Shown here piece after piece: positions 35,684 through 45,582 of a DNA stretch of 64,000 bases. The stretch lies in NCBI GenBank assembly GCA_016712345.1, contig JADJRH010000001.1:3844001-3908000 (forward strand), in the 5' to 3' direction. Origin of the DNA: Polyangiaceae bacterium (GTDB taxonomy: Bacteria > Myxococcota_A > Polyangia > Polyangiales > Polyangiaceae). Position 1 is the first letter of the stretch. Each line of letters opens with the position of its first letter. The notes under the pieces were generated by a model, which made no database searches, was not told the DNA's origin, and saw only the letters and a program-made list of their open reading frames with translations. Position numbers and translations under genes: made by a program.

Positions 35684-36974
35684 CCTGCTTGCCGCGCGAA
35701 AACGCGAAGGTGTTCTGCGCGCCCAATATCTTCAGGGAGACTCGCGACAACGACTGTTGCCGGTCGCCCGCGATTATTTGGATTGTTACAAAAAAATGGT
35801 CGGCCGCCCGCGGGAGGAAGTGGATCTTGCCGCGCGCTCGGTGCAGGTGTCCGCCCGTGATCGCGTGGCCGCGCTCGGCCTCCGCAAAGTGCTCGACGAT
35901 CAATGCGAGTTTGAAACAGCCTTGTCTTCGGAGCCTGAAGAAGTTCGTCGAGAGGTGTTTCTGCTCGCGGCGCAGGCTCATCGACAACTTGATGTGCGAG
36001 ACACGTTTGACCGCGAGTCTGTGCTCCGATCGGTTGGAGAAAAGATCGGGAAAACGGCGCCCGAGATCGATGCTCTTTTGTTTGCCGATCTGCGCGGCGC
36101 GGAGCGTCTCCAAAAAGTGTGGAGCCTCGGCCCGGAAGCTCTCATCGATCGATACAACGTGGCGCTCGCTCAGAGCTTGATCTTAAAAGCCACGCGCATC
36201 TCCCTTCTCGTCACAGACGCATCCCCGGATAGGTACCGCCGCCTGTTTCGAGCAATGCGCTTTTTGGGCTTGCTTTATCAAGTCACCCTGCACACTGAAA
36301 AAGCCGAAGAGCCCGCGGTAAAAAAAGGCAAAAAAAAGCGAAAATCGGCCGCTCCACCCACAGAACAACCGTCAAATAACAGTGTGTATTCAATTCTGAT
36401 TGACGGTCCGTTCAGCTTGTTTGGACCGTCGGTGAAATACGGTTTGCGTCTTGCGACATTGCTCCACGCAATCCTCGGTTGTGAACGCTTTTTTCTCACC
36501 GCAGATGTGCTTTGGGGTGCCAAGCGCGAGCCGCTCACATTCCGCATCGGGCCCGAAGACGGCCTTGTTCCCGTTGCCTCGGAGCTGCCCACTTCATCGC
36601 CGCTGCTTGACACATTTGTTTCGGCGTTTGAGCGAATCGGATCGGATTGGGAAGTAAAAGCGTGTACACAAATTTTTGCCACCCCCGGTGAACCCGCCGT
36701 CATTCCAGATCTCGTCTTTTGTAACCGAAAAACGGGCGAAGAAGTGTTTCTCGAAGCGTTCGGTTTTTGGAGCCGTGAAGCGGTATGGCGGCGCGTTGAA
36801 CAGATTCGTCGAGGGGGTGTCGGTGCTCCGTTGCTTCTCGCGGTTGGCAAAGAGCTTCGCGTGAGCGCGGACGTCCTCGACGAAGAAGATCAAGGTGAAA
36901 TCTACGTCTACAAGTCCACAATGCTGCCGCGCGCCGTGCTCGAACGGCTTGAAAAATGGGGAAAACGCACGTGA
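35670..36974 (+). CDS. DUF790/Bax1-family nuclease, partner of XPB
   Basis: A 434-residue DUF790 protein. The TTG start at 35670 has AGGAGAG upstream and lies inside the XPB gene (14-base overlap). It begins LTSDLLAARKREGVLRAQYL as in the archaeal Bax1 family. The C-terminal half has the PD-(D/E)XK-like nuclease strand pair, PDLVFCNRKTGEEVFLEAFGFW, followed by a helix. Archaeal Bax1 binds XPB and cuts DNA at bubble junctions, so the pair is likely a helicase-nuclease in damage repair. A Lys-rich stretch (KKGKKKRK, about residue 215) is extra. Role in bacteria: inference from the archaeal work. Confidence 0.88.
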   Translation: MLTSDLLAARKREGVLRAQYLQGDSRQRLLPVARDYLDCYKKMVGRPREEVDLAARSVQVSARDRVAALGLRKVLDDQCEFETALSSEPEEVRREVFLLAAQAHRQLDVRDTFDRESVLRSVGEKIGKTAPEIDALLFADLRGAERLQKVWSLGPEALIDRYNVALAQSLILKATRISLLVTDASPDRYRRLFRAMRFLGLLYQVTLHTEKAEEPAVKKGKKKRKSAAPPTEQPSNNSVYSILIDGPFSLFGPSVKYGLRLATLLHAILGCERFFLTADVLWGAKREPLTFRIGPEDGLVPVASELPTSSPLLDTFVSAFERIGSDWEVKACTQIFATPGEPAVIPDLVFCNRKTGEEVFLEAFGFWSREAVWRRVEQIRRGGVGAPLLLAVGKELRVSADVLDEEDQGEIYVYKSTMLPRAVLERLEKWGKRT

Positions 36975-37077
36975 CAGCCCCCGCTGATGACCTCCGCCGG
37001 AGCCGAAAGGCGACGGGATGCAAAACGAGGGGTTGTTCCTTCGGGGGCGTGCGGCGATCATGCCGGCGTCGTCGGTG

Positions 37078-40000
37078 ATGAAACGAAAGGGTCGCCTCGG
37101 GTTGAAGCATCATGTGTACCTTTCGGGGGCGCGATGGCGCTCCTTTTCCCGCGCATGTCTGCCCGCTGTGATCGCGGCCGGTGCGATGTGGGCGGCCGGG
37201 TGTAAAACCGACGGCGCGGCAGTGCCCAAAGTGTTGCCTCCCCCGCCGTCGCCCTTCCTCGGGTTTAAGCCGTTTGGCCCCGCTCAATACCTGCAAAGCA
37301 GCTACCACTGGGTTGAACGCACTGAAGCGGGGCTCGACCACGTTCTCAACAACGGTCGGCGCACCGAGATCAAGGGCCTTAAAACCGTACGCACGGTGCC
37401 AACCGACGATGAGATCAACGGTGCTGAAGCAATGCCGTCCTGGGTGAAGGGGCCGGCCCGTTACGTTTTTTGGAAAGACCGCGATGTCTTCGTTTCCGCG
37501 ACTTTCATGGGTGATTTGGTCAAAGTCGCCACGTTGCCATCCGATGTGCAGCATAGCTCCTTTGAGTGGCTCACCGGCCTCACTGTGTACACCGATACCG
37601 CGCTATTTGTTGTGTCTCCCGGTACCGCGCCCGATTTAAAAGACACCAAGGTGACGCCCCTGGCCATGCCCGGCGTTGTCAACGGCTTGGCCGCCGACGA
37701 AAAACGAGCCGTTGTCACCAACGTTTTCGGGCGCTCGCTTCTGACCATCGACGGTGGCAAAACCTATCGCGATCTCTCCGAAGAAATGGGTGAGATCCAA
37801 GCGCTCGCGGTCCACGGCAATGACCTTGTGCTGGAGCCTTATTCGGGCAGCGATCGGTTTGTCGGTCCCAACGGTGTACTCAGCGATACCGCCATTTCGC
37901 CGGGGCCGCGACGTGGGTCGGAGCCTCCTGAAATCGACGACACATTCGGTGAATCAACCCCTTCGGGTGCCCTCTACGCATTGTCGGTGGCTGCAATTCC
38001 GCTCGAAAACAACGTTATCCTGACGTACGACGACGGTGCGTTGGTGAAGGTGGACGCCAACACCAATCAGGTCTTGGCAAGCGCATCGCTCGAAGAACTC
38101 AACCCAGGTGATTGCCAGCCGCTTCGCGTTCCAGACGCAGTGCTTTTAGCCTGCAAAAGCGGCGATCGCGCACTCGTGCTCGACGTGACCGGTGTGCCGA
38201 AAATCGAACGCACGTTTGAAGCTGAAAACACTGCCGAAGATCCGCTCGACACGTTCTCTGTTGCCGACGGTGTTGGCATTGGGTTTCTCGGGCCATGCTC
38301 AGGCTCGCAGCCTCTTCGAGATGAAGTGGATGCTGTTTCAGGGGCATCACAGCGAAACATGTCTACCCAGCGAAGCCCGGTGTTTTGTGCCCGGGCGAGC
38401 GCCGATCATTGGATTGAACATCGTCTCAACGTCGACGACGGAGCCAACGTGATTGGTTGGGCCGCGCGCCCCGGAGGTGATGCCGTTGCTCTCGTTGCCA
38501 AAACCGACCGTTTAGTGCCTGACCATGAAAGGGTGAGTACACAAGGCGGTCTTCGCATAGTGCGGTTTCCACGGCAGGAGCCCCCGCTCGCGCTCTCTGG
38601 GTATTCAACGCGAGGCTTCACCACTGTATCGCGGGAGTTTCGCGCCAATTCAGACGGAACTGTTGAAGCATGGCTGTCGAACAACAACTACGGAAACGGC
38701 GTCGTTTCGGTGGTGATCGACACCGAAGGGCATGTTCGTGTGCGCCCCAACCCGCCGCGCATCAGCCAAATCAGCTCCTCCGGTCCCTTTGCGTTCGCCA
38801 AAGGTGATGACGGGAGACTGTATGAAACGGTTGACTGGGGCAAAAAGTGGATTGATGCAGAACCGCCGCCCGGAAGTTTGCAATATTCAAACCCCTCTTC
38901 TTGCACGGCAGTAGCGTGTGGAATTGGCAGTTTTGTTCGCGTGGGTTGGAACTCGGTTGATCCAAAGTTGCCCGCGGCAGCTGCCGACTATGAGCGATCA
39001 CGCAACGATGCGCGAATTCTCCGCGAAAAGTATGAGTACAGGAGAGCGCCGCCCAAACCCGGTCTTTCTAAACTCAACTGCTCGTTTGCGTCACCGGCCG
39101 AAGGAGCACGCCAGTCCGACTCGTACGGGTTTGGATTTGGGCCTTCCAACTCCATGCGTTCCGGGGGTGCAAACAGGCTTGGAACAATAGGGGCATTTTC
39201 ACTTCCCTGGTGGCAGGGGACCATGCCTTCCGGGCTCGACATGGATCTCGCGTGGGTAGATCCGTTTGACTTGGATGCCAGAATTCACCGCGCCTCGATC
39301 CCGCTGTCGCGCGTAGGGCTAAACCTCAACGCCAGGCCGTACGAAGTTCGATTTGGATCTGTGCTCGACGAGGAGGGTAGAATTGAGTTGGTCAGCACGG
39401 GTTATCGCGATCAATGTGTTGCCCCCCTGCTCGAAGAAGCCGGTATTACCCTCAAAATTGGCAGTTGTGTCGCTGAAGCGACCATGGGTGTACGCATAAA
39501 AGACCGGTTGTTTTTGGGCAACGCACGGTGGGGATCGTGGGCGCTCAGCGTTCTCGATCTACCCAGTGCATCGGCGTCGGTATCGGTTGGCTCAACCGTT
39601 CCGCGCGAACTGAGGTCAATCCACCAGTCGGGGCAATCGCGCTTTTTGCCCGCGCTCGGAATTCGGGCCGGTGCTCCCGTGGCCGTGGCCATCGACGGTT
39701 TGGGCAAAGTCGTCGCCTCCCCTGTCGACCCCAACGACGGGTATCTCGGTGCTGTTGAAGAATGGGTGCCGCTCACGGAGCTGCGCATTGGGTCGGACGC
39801 AAAATGTCCTACCCAAGACAAGCTTTCCGACGACGAAGCGCGCGTGCTTGTCCCCTATGAAACAACGTTTGGTCTGGCCCGCGGCTCGCTTCCCGGGGTT
39901 GTACCGTCAGGCACCGGGGGTGTGGCTATTGTCCGGTGGTCAAAAACCTCTGTTTGCCTGGAGGCCGTGGAAATGGCCATCCGCGATGACCGATTTGACC

Positions 40001-40380
40001 CCGAGGGTGCCGGGTATGATCCACCCGGCATGCTTCGAAAACTGATCGCCCGATTTGTAAAAGCTCCACCCAAACGGGGAGGAGCCGGTGCTCCACAGTC
40101 CAAACAGGGGCCCAAAAAAGCTACCCCGGCGGCATCTGCAAGCGCGAGCGCGAGTGCGGCGGCAAGTGCTTCTCCGGCGTCAATTCCGCCCTGGGCTTCC
40201 CCTTATGGAGCCACTCCCACCCCTTCTGCGAGCGCAAGTGCCGCGCCCACTGCCACTGTGGCCCCTATTCCGCCCGCACCTTCCGTTCCCAAAGGCGCGG
40301 GTGAAGGAACGTTGTTGGTGGTTCATTACGGCAGCGAAGTGCGCCAGAGGCTTTTTTGCACGGGGATCACGCCGCCATGA
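37078..40380 (+). CDS. Giant secreted propeller-like lipoprotein, paralogue 1
   Basis: A lipoprotein of about 1100 residues. The start is uncertain: ATG 37078 opens a Lys/Arg-rich signal region ending in the lipobox AAGC; ATG 37018, with AAAGG upstream, adds 20 residues. The mature protein has many beta-strand repeats with BNR-like elements (SLLTIDGGKTYRDL, LYETVDWGKKWIDAEPP) typical of photosystem/sialidase-type propellers. It ends in an Ala/Ser/Pro-rich linker and a small Cys-containing module (LLVVHYGSEVRQRLFC). It is clearly homologous over its length to the next gene, so the two arose by tandem duplication. No enzyme motif recognised; probably cell-surface recognition or scaffold. It overlaps the next gene by ATGA. 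Confidence 0.75.
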   Translation: MKRKGRLGLKHHVYLSGARWRSFSRACLPAVIAAGAMWAAGCKTDGAAVPKVLPPPPSPFLGFKPFGPAQYLQSSYHWVERTEAGLDHVLNNGRRTEIKGLKTVRTVPTDDEINGAEAMPSWVKGPARYVFWKDRDVFVSATFMGDLVKVATLPSDVQHSSFEWLTGLTVYTDTALFVVSPGTAPDLKDTKVTPLAMPGVVNGLAADEKRAVVTNVFGRSLLTIDGGKTYRDLSEEMGEIQALAVHGNDLVLEPYSGSDRFVGPNGVLSDTAISPGPRRGSEPPEIDDTFGESTPSGALYALSVAAIPLENNVILTYDDGALVKVDANTNQVLASASLEELNPGDCQPLRVPDAVLLACKSGDRALVLDVTGVPKIERTFEAENTAEDPLDTFSVADGVGIGFLGPCSGSQPLRDEVDAVSGASQRNMSTQRSPVFCARASADHWIEHRLNVDDGANVIGWAARPGGDAVALVAKTDRLVPDHERVSTQGGLRIVRFPRQEPPLALSGYSTRGFTTVSREFRANSDGTVEAWLSNNNYGNGVVSVVIDTEGHVRVRPNPPRISQISSSGPFAFAKGDDGRLYETVDWGKKWIDAEPPPGSLQYSNPSSCTAVACGIGSFVRVGWNSVDPKLPAAAADYERSRNDARILREKYEYRRAPPKPGLSKLNCSFASPAEGARQSDSYGFGFGPSNSMRSGGANRLGTIGAFSLPWWQGTMPSGLDMDLAWVDPFDLDARIHRASIPLSRVGLNLNARPYEVRFGSVLDEEGRIELVSTGYRDQCVAPLLEEAGITLKIGSCVAEATMGVRIKDRLFLGNARWGSWALSVLDLPSASASVSVGSTVPRELRSIHQSGQSRFLPALGIRAGAPVAVAIDGLGKVVASPVDPNDGYLGAVEEWVPLTELRIGSDAKCPTQDKLSDDEARVLVPYETTFGLARGSLPGVVPSGTGGVAIVRWSKTSVCLEAVEMAIRDDRFDPEGAGYDPPGMLRKLIARFVKAPPKRGGAGAPQSKQGPKKATPAASASASASAAASASPASIPPWASPYGATPTPSASASAAPTATVAPIPPAPSVPKGAGEGTLLVVHYGSEVRQRLFCTGITPP

Positions 40381-43300
40381 TGCGTTTTATGAAACTGAGG
40401 CATCTGACGCCGGCGGCGGGCCTCGTACTGCTGTCGTCGTGCTCATCGACGCCGCCCAGTCTACCCATCACTGTCAAAGTGGACCCAACGGCCGGCACCA
40501 AGTTGGCAAGTCCGGCTCGTTACTTTTTGACAGAAGGGTTTGGCGCCGCGTTCGACGAGGGCGCACCTGCCGCGCCCGTGCCCAAGCCCGAGTATGCGAT
40601 TGCCGCCGGTCGCCGGATCCAACTCGACGGCGGGGCCATTATCGGTGAGGGTAGATCGCCGGCCGGACTGGTAGGTTTTCGTTCGTTGCCCGCCGACATG
40701 GGCGGTGGATATTTGGTGTGGTCCGATCTTCGGTCGTATTACACAAAAGACTTTTTGGGCGATCTGACACCCATTGCCGATATCGCTCCAACCGCGGGCA
40801 CGCGACGCTGGTTTTCGTCGATTTTGTTTCGAACCCCGCGTGGGATTTTGTCGCTTGACCCAAAAACGCGCGCGCTCTCGCGATGGCGGGGTTCACCCGG
40901 CGTGGTGGACATGCTTGCCATGGACGACAAGCGAGGCGTCACTATCGACTTGACGGGTAGAGTGCGCGTCACATTCGACGCCGGAACCACCTGGACCGAT
41001 TTTACAGCTTCCAAAGGGTTTTTGAGCAATTCAGCCCGGCTTGGAAAAAAGGGTGAGATAGAACTTTTGTCGCTTCTCGGCGCCGCAGAATACCGCATGA
41101 TGCCGGGCGCGAGCGCGGTGGAACCTATACCCCCGGTATCACCGTTTAATCGGCGGTACAGCGGCTACGGATCGTCCCCCTACCAATACGTTCTGAATCC
41201 AACAATGGCCGAAGAAAAGCCGATTGAGGGCTTTTCGCGCAGACTCGCGTCTGAGTCGTTTGGTTGGGCGGTTGCCGTCGGTGTTGGCTTACCCGGTGAA
41301 CGCGCGCTTGTCGGAGCGGGCTATGGCGGTGAAAACAACCTGAGTATGGTCTCGGTGAAAACGGGAGTAGAGCTTCAGTCTATTGCCGTTTTGGGTGTGG
41401 GATCTCCCTATTCCAACTGTCAGCCATTTCGCACCCCAAGTGACCTTTTGCTTGTGTGTGCTCACACCGAGGGGGCCAACGTTCTTCTGATAAAAGACAA
41501 CGTGGCCACCCCAAAGTTGGAAGCCACTTTTCCCGATGTGGCCTCGTTTTTCGGTGATGATCAAGGGCACATTGCGTACGCGGGGCGGTGTGGCCGAACA
41601 CCACCTTCCATTGATGACTTCGGCGCTATGCGTTCACCCGATCAACCCTACATGGGAGAAGACTACGGGTACGCACCCTATCCGCCCTATGGGTATGATC
41701 AAGACTACGAAGAACCCGTTGGAACATCCGACGCAGAACGGGCCAAGCCGGCCTCGGACGAAAAACATATCTGCGTTCGACTTGACGGTGGACAGTGGAT
41801 TGAACACCGACTCTCGGGCGATGACGCCAAAGATCTATACCGCTGGGTGCTTGGCAAAGACGGGGCTGTGACTGCTCTACTGGTGGAGGGGGCCAATCCT
41901 GAAAGCAAAGAATCCACCGATGAGCCGCCCCCGGAAGAACCCGGTGACGAGGAAGGGGATGAATCGCTGCGACGCAAACGGAGTGAGGCTCGGTCAACTC
42001 GGCCAACAGGCCTATTGGCAGCCCCAACAAGTCAACCGAGTGCGCCGCCCAAACCTCCCAAAGCGGGAGCGTCTGCCCAACCAAAAGCGGCGCCGAAACC
42101 TCCCAAGAGCGCTCCACCCAAACCCGCTGCAAGTGGAGCGCCGTCGGCCAAACCGTCGGCCGATCCCAAAGCTGTCACCGTTGAAAAACCACGCAAGTTG
42201 TTGCGCGCCGTTCGTATTGACCCAAAAGATCGCGGAGCACGTCACGGCAAGTGGATTCAAGTGTTGACCCCGCTCGACCAAGCGCCGTGGCGGTCTGTTG
42301 ACTCCAATTTTTGGACGGAAGACGACGGAGCCGTTCGCGGTTGGATTCGCCTGCCGGAAGAAACGCAGGGTGGTCACTCCCACGAAGAAGAACCCGCGGG
42401 CGACATGTCAGGTGACGGATCTGAAAGTCCTATTTCTACAGAATATTCGGGACGATTTGCAGGTGTACGCATTTCAGCGGAAGGTAAGGTCACCACCTTT
42501 TCACTTCCGGCTCACACAAAAAATGTCATTTTCGGCAGCCGTTTTGCCATGGCCCGCGCTGAAAACGATTCAGGCGATCTGGTAACTTACCATGAGACAA
42601 CCGACGGCGGCGCCACCTGGACCGAGGTGGAAGGTCCGCCGGTTGGGGATATCGACGAACAATACGATGGATCGCGGGCGCCGAGCTGCTCGGCCCTCGG
42701 TTGCGCATTGAATTACGGGGTCGTCAGACTTGGTTGGACATCCCCAAAACCCGCTGGAAAAAAGCGCGATCGAGAGTCGACAGACTCAGGACTTGACCTA
42801 TTTCCAATGCCGCGCCTGCCCAAGCTGGAGTGCAAGTTTGAGGGCGAACCTGAAACGTTTCCTCTGCCTGCTCCAAAGCCGAAAGCGGCGCCCAAACCGC
42901 CTCCGTCGAGCAATGCCGACCGACTCGAAGAAATGGAGCGTCGCATTCGAGAAGTGCTGGCTGGAAGCGGCGAAACAATTCCACCCGACATGTTTCCACC
43001 GGGGATGATTCCAACCGGTCTACCCATTGCGCCCCCCCCACCTTCAGGTTCACCCAAAGCACCTGTCAAACCGGGCAAACCCATTGCGCCGCCCAAACCC
43101 CCGCCGCCTCCGCGTGCCGAAATTGTGAGCATTCGCACCAAACCTCAGAGTGCTTTGGGCCAAATTCAAGACAAAAATTGGGCGGTGGATTTTTTGGTTC
43201 CGTTTGATCCGCAGGCTTCTGTCAAGCGCGCCTCCACCGCGGCGAATGGGCTTGAACGTTTGCAAGGCAGTGTCACCCCCGTTGTAGGATTTTCAGGGGC

Positions 43301-44039
43301 GGAGTTGCTTCTGACCTTTGATAAGCGCCGAACAACAGTGGGTGGAGCGGGGCCCAACATCCTCCAGTTTGAGTATAACGGTCGCTTTGTTTCGGCTGCG
43401 AGTTTGGCTCTTTCAGGGTCGGGCAACGGGAAGGGTGCCCCGGTGAACATAGCGGCGCTCGATGAAGAACGCCGCGTGCTTGTGTTGTTTACGGGCGATG
43501 CGGCAAGGCCCGTATTGCGAATGGCAAAAATACCCGATCCCGCGCGCGGGCGATTGTCTGTCGCCCGTAGGGTAGACGGGCCCGGTGCGGCGCTCATTTG
43601 GTACTCCACAACAACGGGTGAAGTGTTGGCCGCGCCTATTGACTTTGGAAAAGCCGAGGTGGGCGCTTTTGCATCGCTCGCCTCTCTCTCCACCATGGCC
43701 GACGGAGGACTACCTGCGTGTTCGGCAAAAACGCCGGTGAAGGGGCCCGTTTTTCAATTGATTATGGAACTTGGGATCCCTGTGTCTGTGAGCGCTCAGA
43801 GTGGAAAGAGCCTTTATAACGGAGGTGATGTATCATCGAGCCTACTCGTGACTGCCCACTCAGAACGCATTTGTGTGAGCGCAATTGAAGTGCGTGGTAG
43901 CGGTAATTCGCTGGATCTGACCGCTTCGCTCGGCCCAAAGGCCGCTGCGGTTTCGCGGTCAAAAACGTCGGCTGAGGACCCCACTCAACTGGCGGTTCAA
44001 AAGCTCTCGTGTTTGCTCAAGGAGCCTGAATCACGATGA
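40377..44039 (+). CDS. Giant secreted propeller-like lipoprotein, paralogue 2
   Basis: A 1220-residue lipoprotein from ATG 40377 (signal MMRFMKLRHLTPAAGLVLLSSC). It shares blocks with paralogue 1: LVWSDLRSYYTKDFLGDL versus FWKDRDVFVSATFMGDL; SPGVVDMLAMDDKRGVT versus MPGVVNGLAADEKRAVV; CQPFRTPSDLLLVC versus CQPLRVPDAVLLAC; GQWIEHRLSGDDA versus DHWIEHRLNVDDG; and a BNR-like TTDGGATWTEVEGPP. It carries extra Pro/Lys/Ala linkers (about 545-600 and 850-930) and a Tyr/Gly-rich loop (about 430). The C-terminus ends in a Cys-containing module like that of paralogue 1. It is coupled to both neighbours by ATGA overlaps. Confidence 0.75.
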   Translation: MMRFMKLRHLTPAAGLVLLSSCSSTPPSLPITVKVDPTAGTKLASPARYFLTEGFGAAFDEGAPAAPVPKPEYAIAAGRRIQLDGGAIIGEGRSPAGLVGFRSLPADMGGGYLVWSDLRSYYTKDFLGDLTPIADIAPTAGTRRWFSSILFRTPRGILSLDPKTRALSRWRGSPGVVDMLAMDDKRGVTIDLTGRVRVTFDAGTTWTDFTASKGFLSNSARLGKKGEIELLSLLGAAEYRMMPGASAVEPIPPVSPFNRRYSGYGSSPYQYVLNPTMAEEKPIEGFSRRLASESFGWAVAVGVGLPGERALVGAGYGGENNLSMVSVKTGVELQSIAVLGVGSPYSNCQPFRTPSDLLLVCAHTEGANVLLIKDNVATPKLEATFPDVASFFGDDQGHIAYAGRCGRTPPSIDDFGAMRSPDQPYMGEDYGYAPYPPYGYDQDYEEPVGTSDAERAKPASDEKHICVRLDGGQWIEHRLSGDDAKDLYRWVLGKDGAVTALLVEGANPESKESTDEPPPEEPGDEEGDESLRRKRSEARSTRPTGLLAAPTSQPSAPPKPPKAGASAQPKAAPKPPKSAPPKPAASGAPSAKPSADPKAVTVEKPRKLLRAVRIDPKDRGARHGKWIQVLTPLDQAPWRSVDSNFWTEDDGAVRGWIRLPEETQGGHSHEEEPAGDMSGDGSESPISTEYSGRFAGVRISAEGKVTTFSLPAHTKNVIFGSRFAMARAENDSGDLVTYHETTDGGATWTEVEGPPVGDIDEQYDGSRAPSCSALGCALNYGVVRLGWTSPKPAGKKRDRESTDSGLDLFPMPRLPKLECKFEGEPETFPLPAPKPKAAPKPPPSSNADRLEEMERRIREVLAGSGETIPPDMFPPGMIPTGLPIAPPPPSGSPKAPVKPGKPIAPPKPPPPPRAEIVSIRTKPQSALGQIQDKNWAVDFLVPFDPQASVKRASTAANGLERLQGSVTPVVGFSGAELLLTFDKRRTTVGGAGPNILQFEYNGRFVSAASLALSGSGNGKGAPVNIAALDEERRVLVLFTGDAARPVLRMAKIPDPARGRLSVARRVDGPGAALIWYSTTTGEVLAAPIDFGKAEVGAFASLASLSTMADGGLPACSAKTPVKGPVFQLIMELGIPVSVSAQSGKSLYNGGDVSSSLLVTAHSERICVSAIEVRGSGNSLDLTASLGPKAAAVSRSKTSAEDPTQLAVQKLSCLLKEPESR

Positions 44040-44680
44040 TGCGTACACAATCCTCCCGGTTAGGTAAACCCCTTCGCTTTGCTCTGAAACGCGTTTCCGC
44101 GCTTGTTTTCGGCGGTGTTTTTGCGAGTTTCGTCATGGCAGCGTGCGCCGGAGGAGCCGGAGCCAACTATCCCGATCGCAACAGCGTTGTTGCAGCTCAG
44201 GCGGGCTGGTGTGACATGCTCGCGAAACTGCGAAAAGAGCCGGGTCAATGGGGGCGTTTGGGTGAGTGCAAAGGCGCCTACCCATCGGCCTCGGCGCCTT
44301 ACCTGAAAGGCATGACAGAGTGCTTTTTTGAGCGGGTTCAATCGGAAGGTGAAAACGCGCCCGACAACACCACGATTGTGGACGAGTGCAATGCCAAAGC
44401 GGTTGCGTTTATGCACGGCGACGAAAAAATGGGTGCCGAGCTAATTGATGCGCGCTGCAAACGCATGGAGCGTTGTGAAAAAGTGGCAGTTTTAGAGTGC
44501 AAAACAGCCATTGAAAAGCTCGAAAGTGGAACGCGCGCCGAGATCACAACCAAGTATAACGGCGCTGCCCTCCACGACGTGGCGAGCTGCCTAATGTCGG
44601 CCGATTGCACCGACGACGAAGATTCGGCCCGCGGCGCTTGCTACAAACCTGCCAACGAAAAGCTTCTTTGGTTTCCGTGA
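44036..44680 (+). CDS. Small Cys-rich lipoprotein, third gene of the operon
   Basis: A 214-residue lipoprotein starting at ATG 44036, which overlaps the previous stop; AAGGAG lies 11 bases upstream. The signal ends at a lipobox (VMAAC). The mature part is helical and contains ten further Cys in spaced positions (WCDML, LGECKGAY, TECFF, DECNAK, DARCKRMERCEKV, ECKTAI, SCLMSADC, GACY), likely five disulfides. It matches no family I recognise. Given tight coupling it probably works with the two giant lipoproteins, perhaps as a small subunit or chaperone (inference). Confidence 0.7.
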   Translation: MMRTQSSRLGKPLRFALKRVSALVFGGVFASFVMAACAGGAGANYPDRNSVVAAQAGWCDMLAKLRKEPGQWGRLGECKGAYPSASAPYLKGMTECFFERVQSEGENAPDNTTIVDECNAKAVAFMHGDEKMGAELIDARCKRMERCEKVAVLECKTAIEKLESGTRAEITTKYNGAALHDVASCLMSADCTDDEDSARGACYKPANEKLLWFP

Positions 44681-44759
44681 ATCGGCGCGTTCGGCAATCA
44701 TTTTAAACCCACCCAACGAACACATCGCATTGCGCCCAAAAAAACGGTAGCGTGCGCGC

Positions 44760-45569
44760 ATGCGACATCGCCTCTCCGCGTTCGCTCGAATTGTTGCAGC
44801 GGCCTTGTTTGTGGCCGTATTTTTCGTTCCGGTGCTCGCTCGGGCCGCCGGCCAAGTCACAGTGACCGACACTCAACCCAAAGAAGATGACGGCCGCTGG
44901 AAGCTCAAAATGACGATCAACTACGGGGGTGTGCCGGCCACGGCGCACATTCCCATGTTGTTTAGTTTCACCCCCACGGTGCTTTATGAACGGGCCCTCA
45001 CGGACCAGTCTCCCAAAACACCTGTAATTAACAAAATTCCGCTCTCCAATCAGCAATCGATTAACGAGAGCATGGATGTCGGCTTTTCAGACGCGTCCGG
45101 CAAACTCTTTAATATTACCAAATTCGACTTTGTGATTCGGCGTGATCACGGGTTTGAAGCGGGTGAATATTCTCTCAAGATCACTCGCACAAGTGATGGG
45201 GCTCAAATGGGTCAAACATTGAAGATTGTTCTTCAAGGAGATAACCCCATTATCGATCGTCGAGCCATTGTTTTTTCGGGTGAAAAGAAAGAGAAAAAAC
45301 CTGACAATTCGTCCACGGACGAAAAGAAAGACAACCCTCCTTCAGATACACCTCCTCCGCCCGAAGACACGCCTCCTCCGTCGGACACGCCGGTTGAAAC
45401 GCCACCTCCTGCCGCGCCCAAACAAGGTGGCTGTGGATGCCGCACTGCTTCCACAACCGATCATGCCGGCTTGGGGGTGTTTGGAGTGTTGGGTATATTG
45501 ATGCTTTATCGGCGCCGAAAAAACGACGTGAAGCCGGACCACCGATCGACAGCAAAGTCTGTCTTGTGA
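44760..45569 (+). CDS. Secreted protein with MYXO-CTERM-like anchor
   Basis: A 269-residue exported protein. A signal peptide (about 1-30) is followed by a beta-rich domain (about 31-175) without recognised motifs, and a Lys/Asp/Pro-rich linker (SSTDEKKDNPPSDTPPPPEDT). The C-terminus has GGCGCRTAS, a hydrophobic stretch (LGVFGVLGILMLY) and RRRK. That is the MYXO-CTERM layout, normally cleaved and lipidated near the GCR for surface display. Unusually 14 residues (DVKPDHRSTAKSVL) follow the Arg cluster and its Asn. It is 79 bases after the small Cys-rich lipoprotein and may belong to that transcription unit. Confidence 0.75.
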   Translation: MRHRLSAFARIVAAALFVAVFFVPVLARAAGQVTVTDTQPKEDDGRWKLKMTINYGGVPATAHIPMLFSFTPTVLYERALTDQSPKTPVINKIPLSNQQSINESMDVGFSDASGKLFNITKFDFVIRRDHGFEAGEYSLKITRTSDGAQMGQTLKIVLQGDNPIIDRRAIVFSGEKKEKKPDNSSTDEKKDNPPSDTPPPPEDTPPPSDTPVETPPPAAPKQGGCGCRTASTTDHAGLGVFGVLGILMLYRRRKNDVKPDHRSTAKSVL

Positions 45570-45582
45570 TAACACGGCGGGC

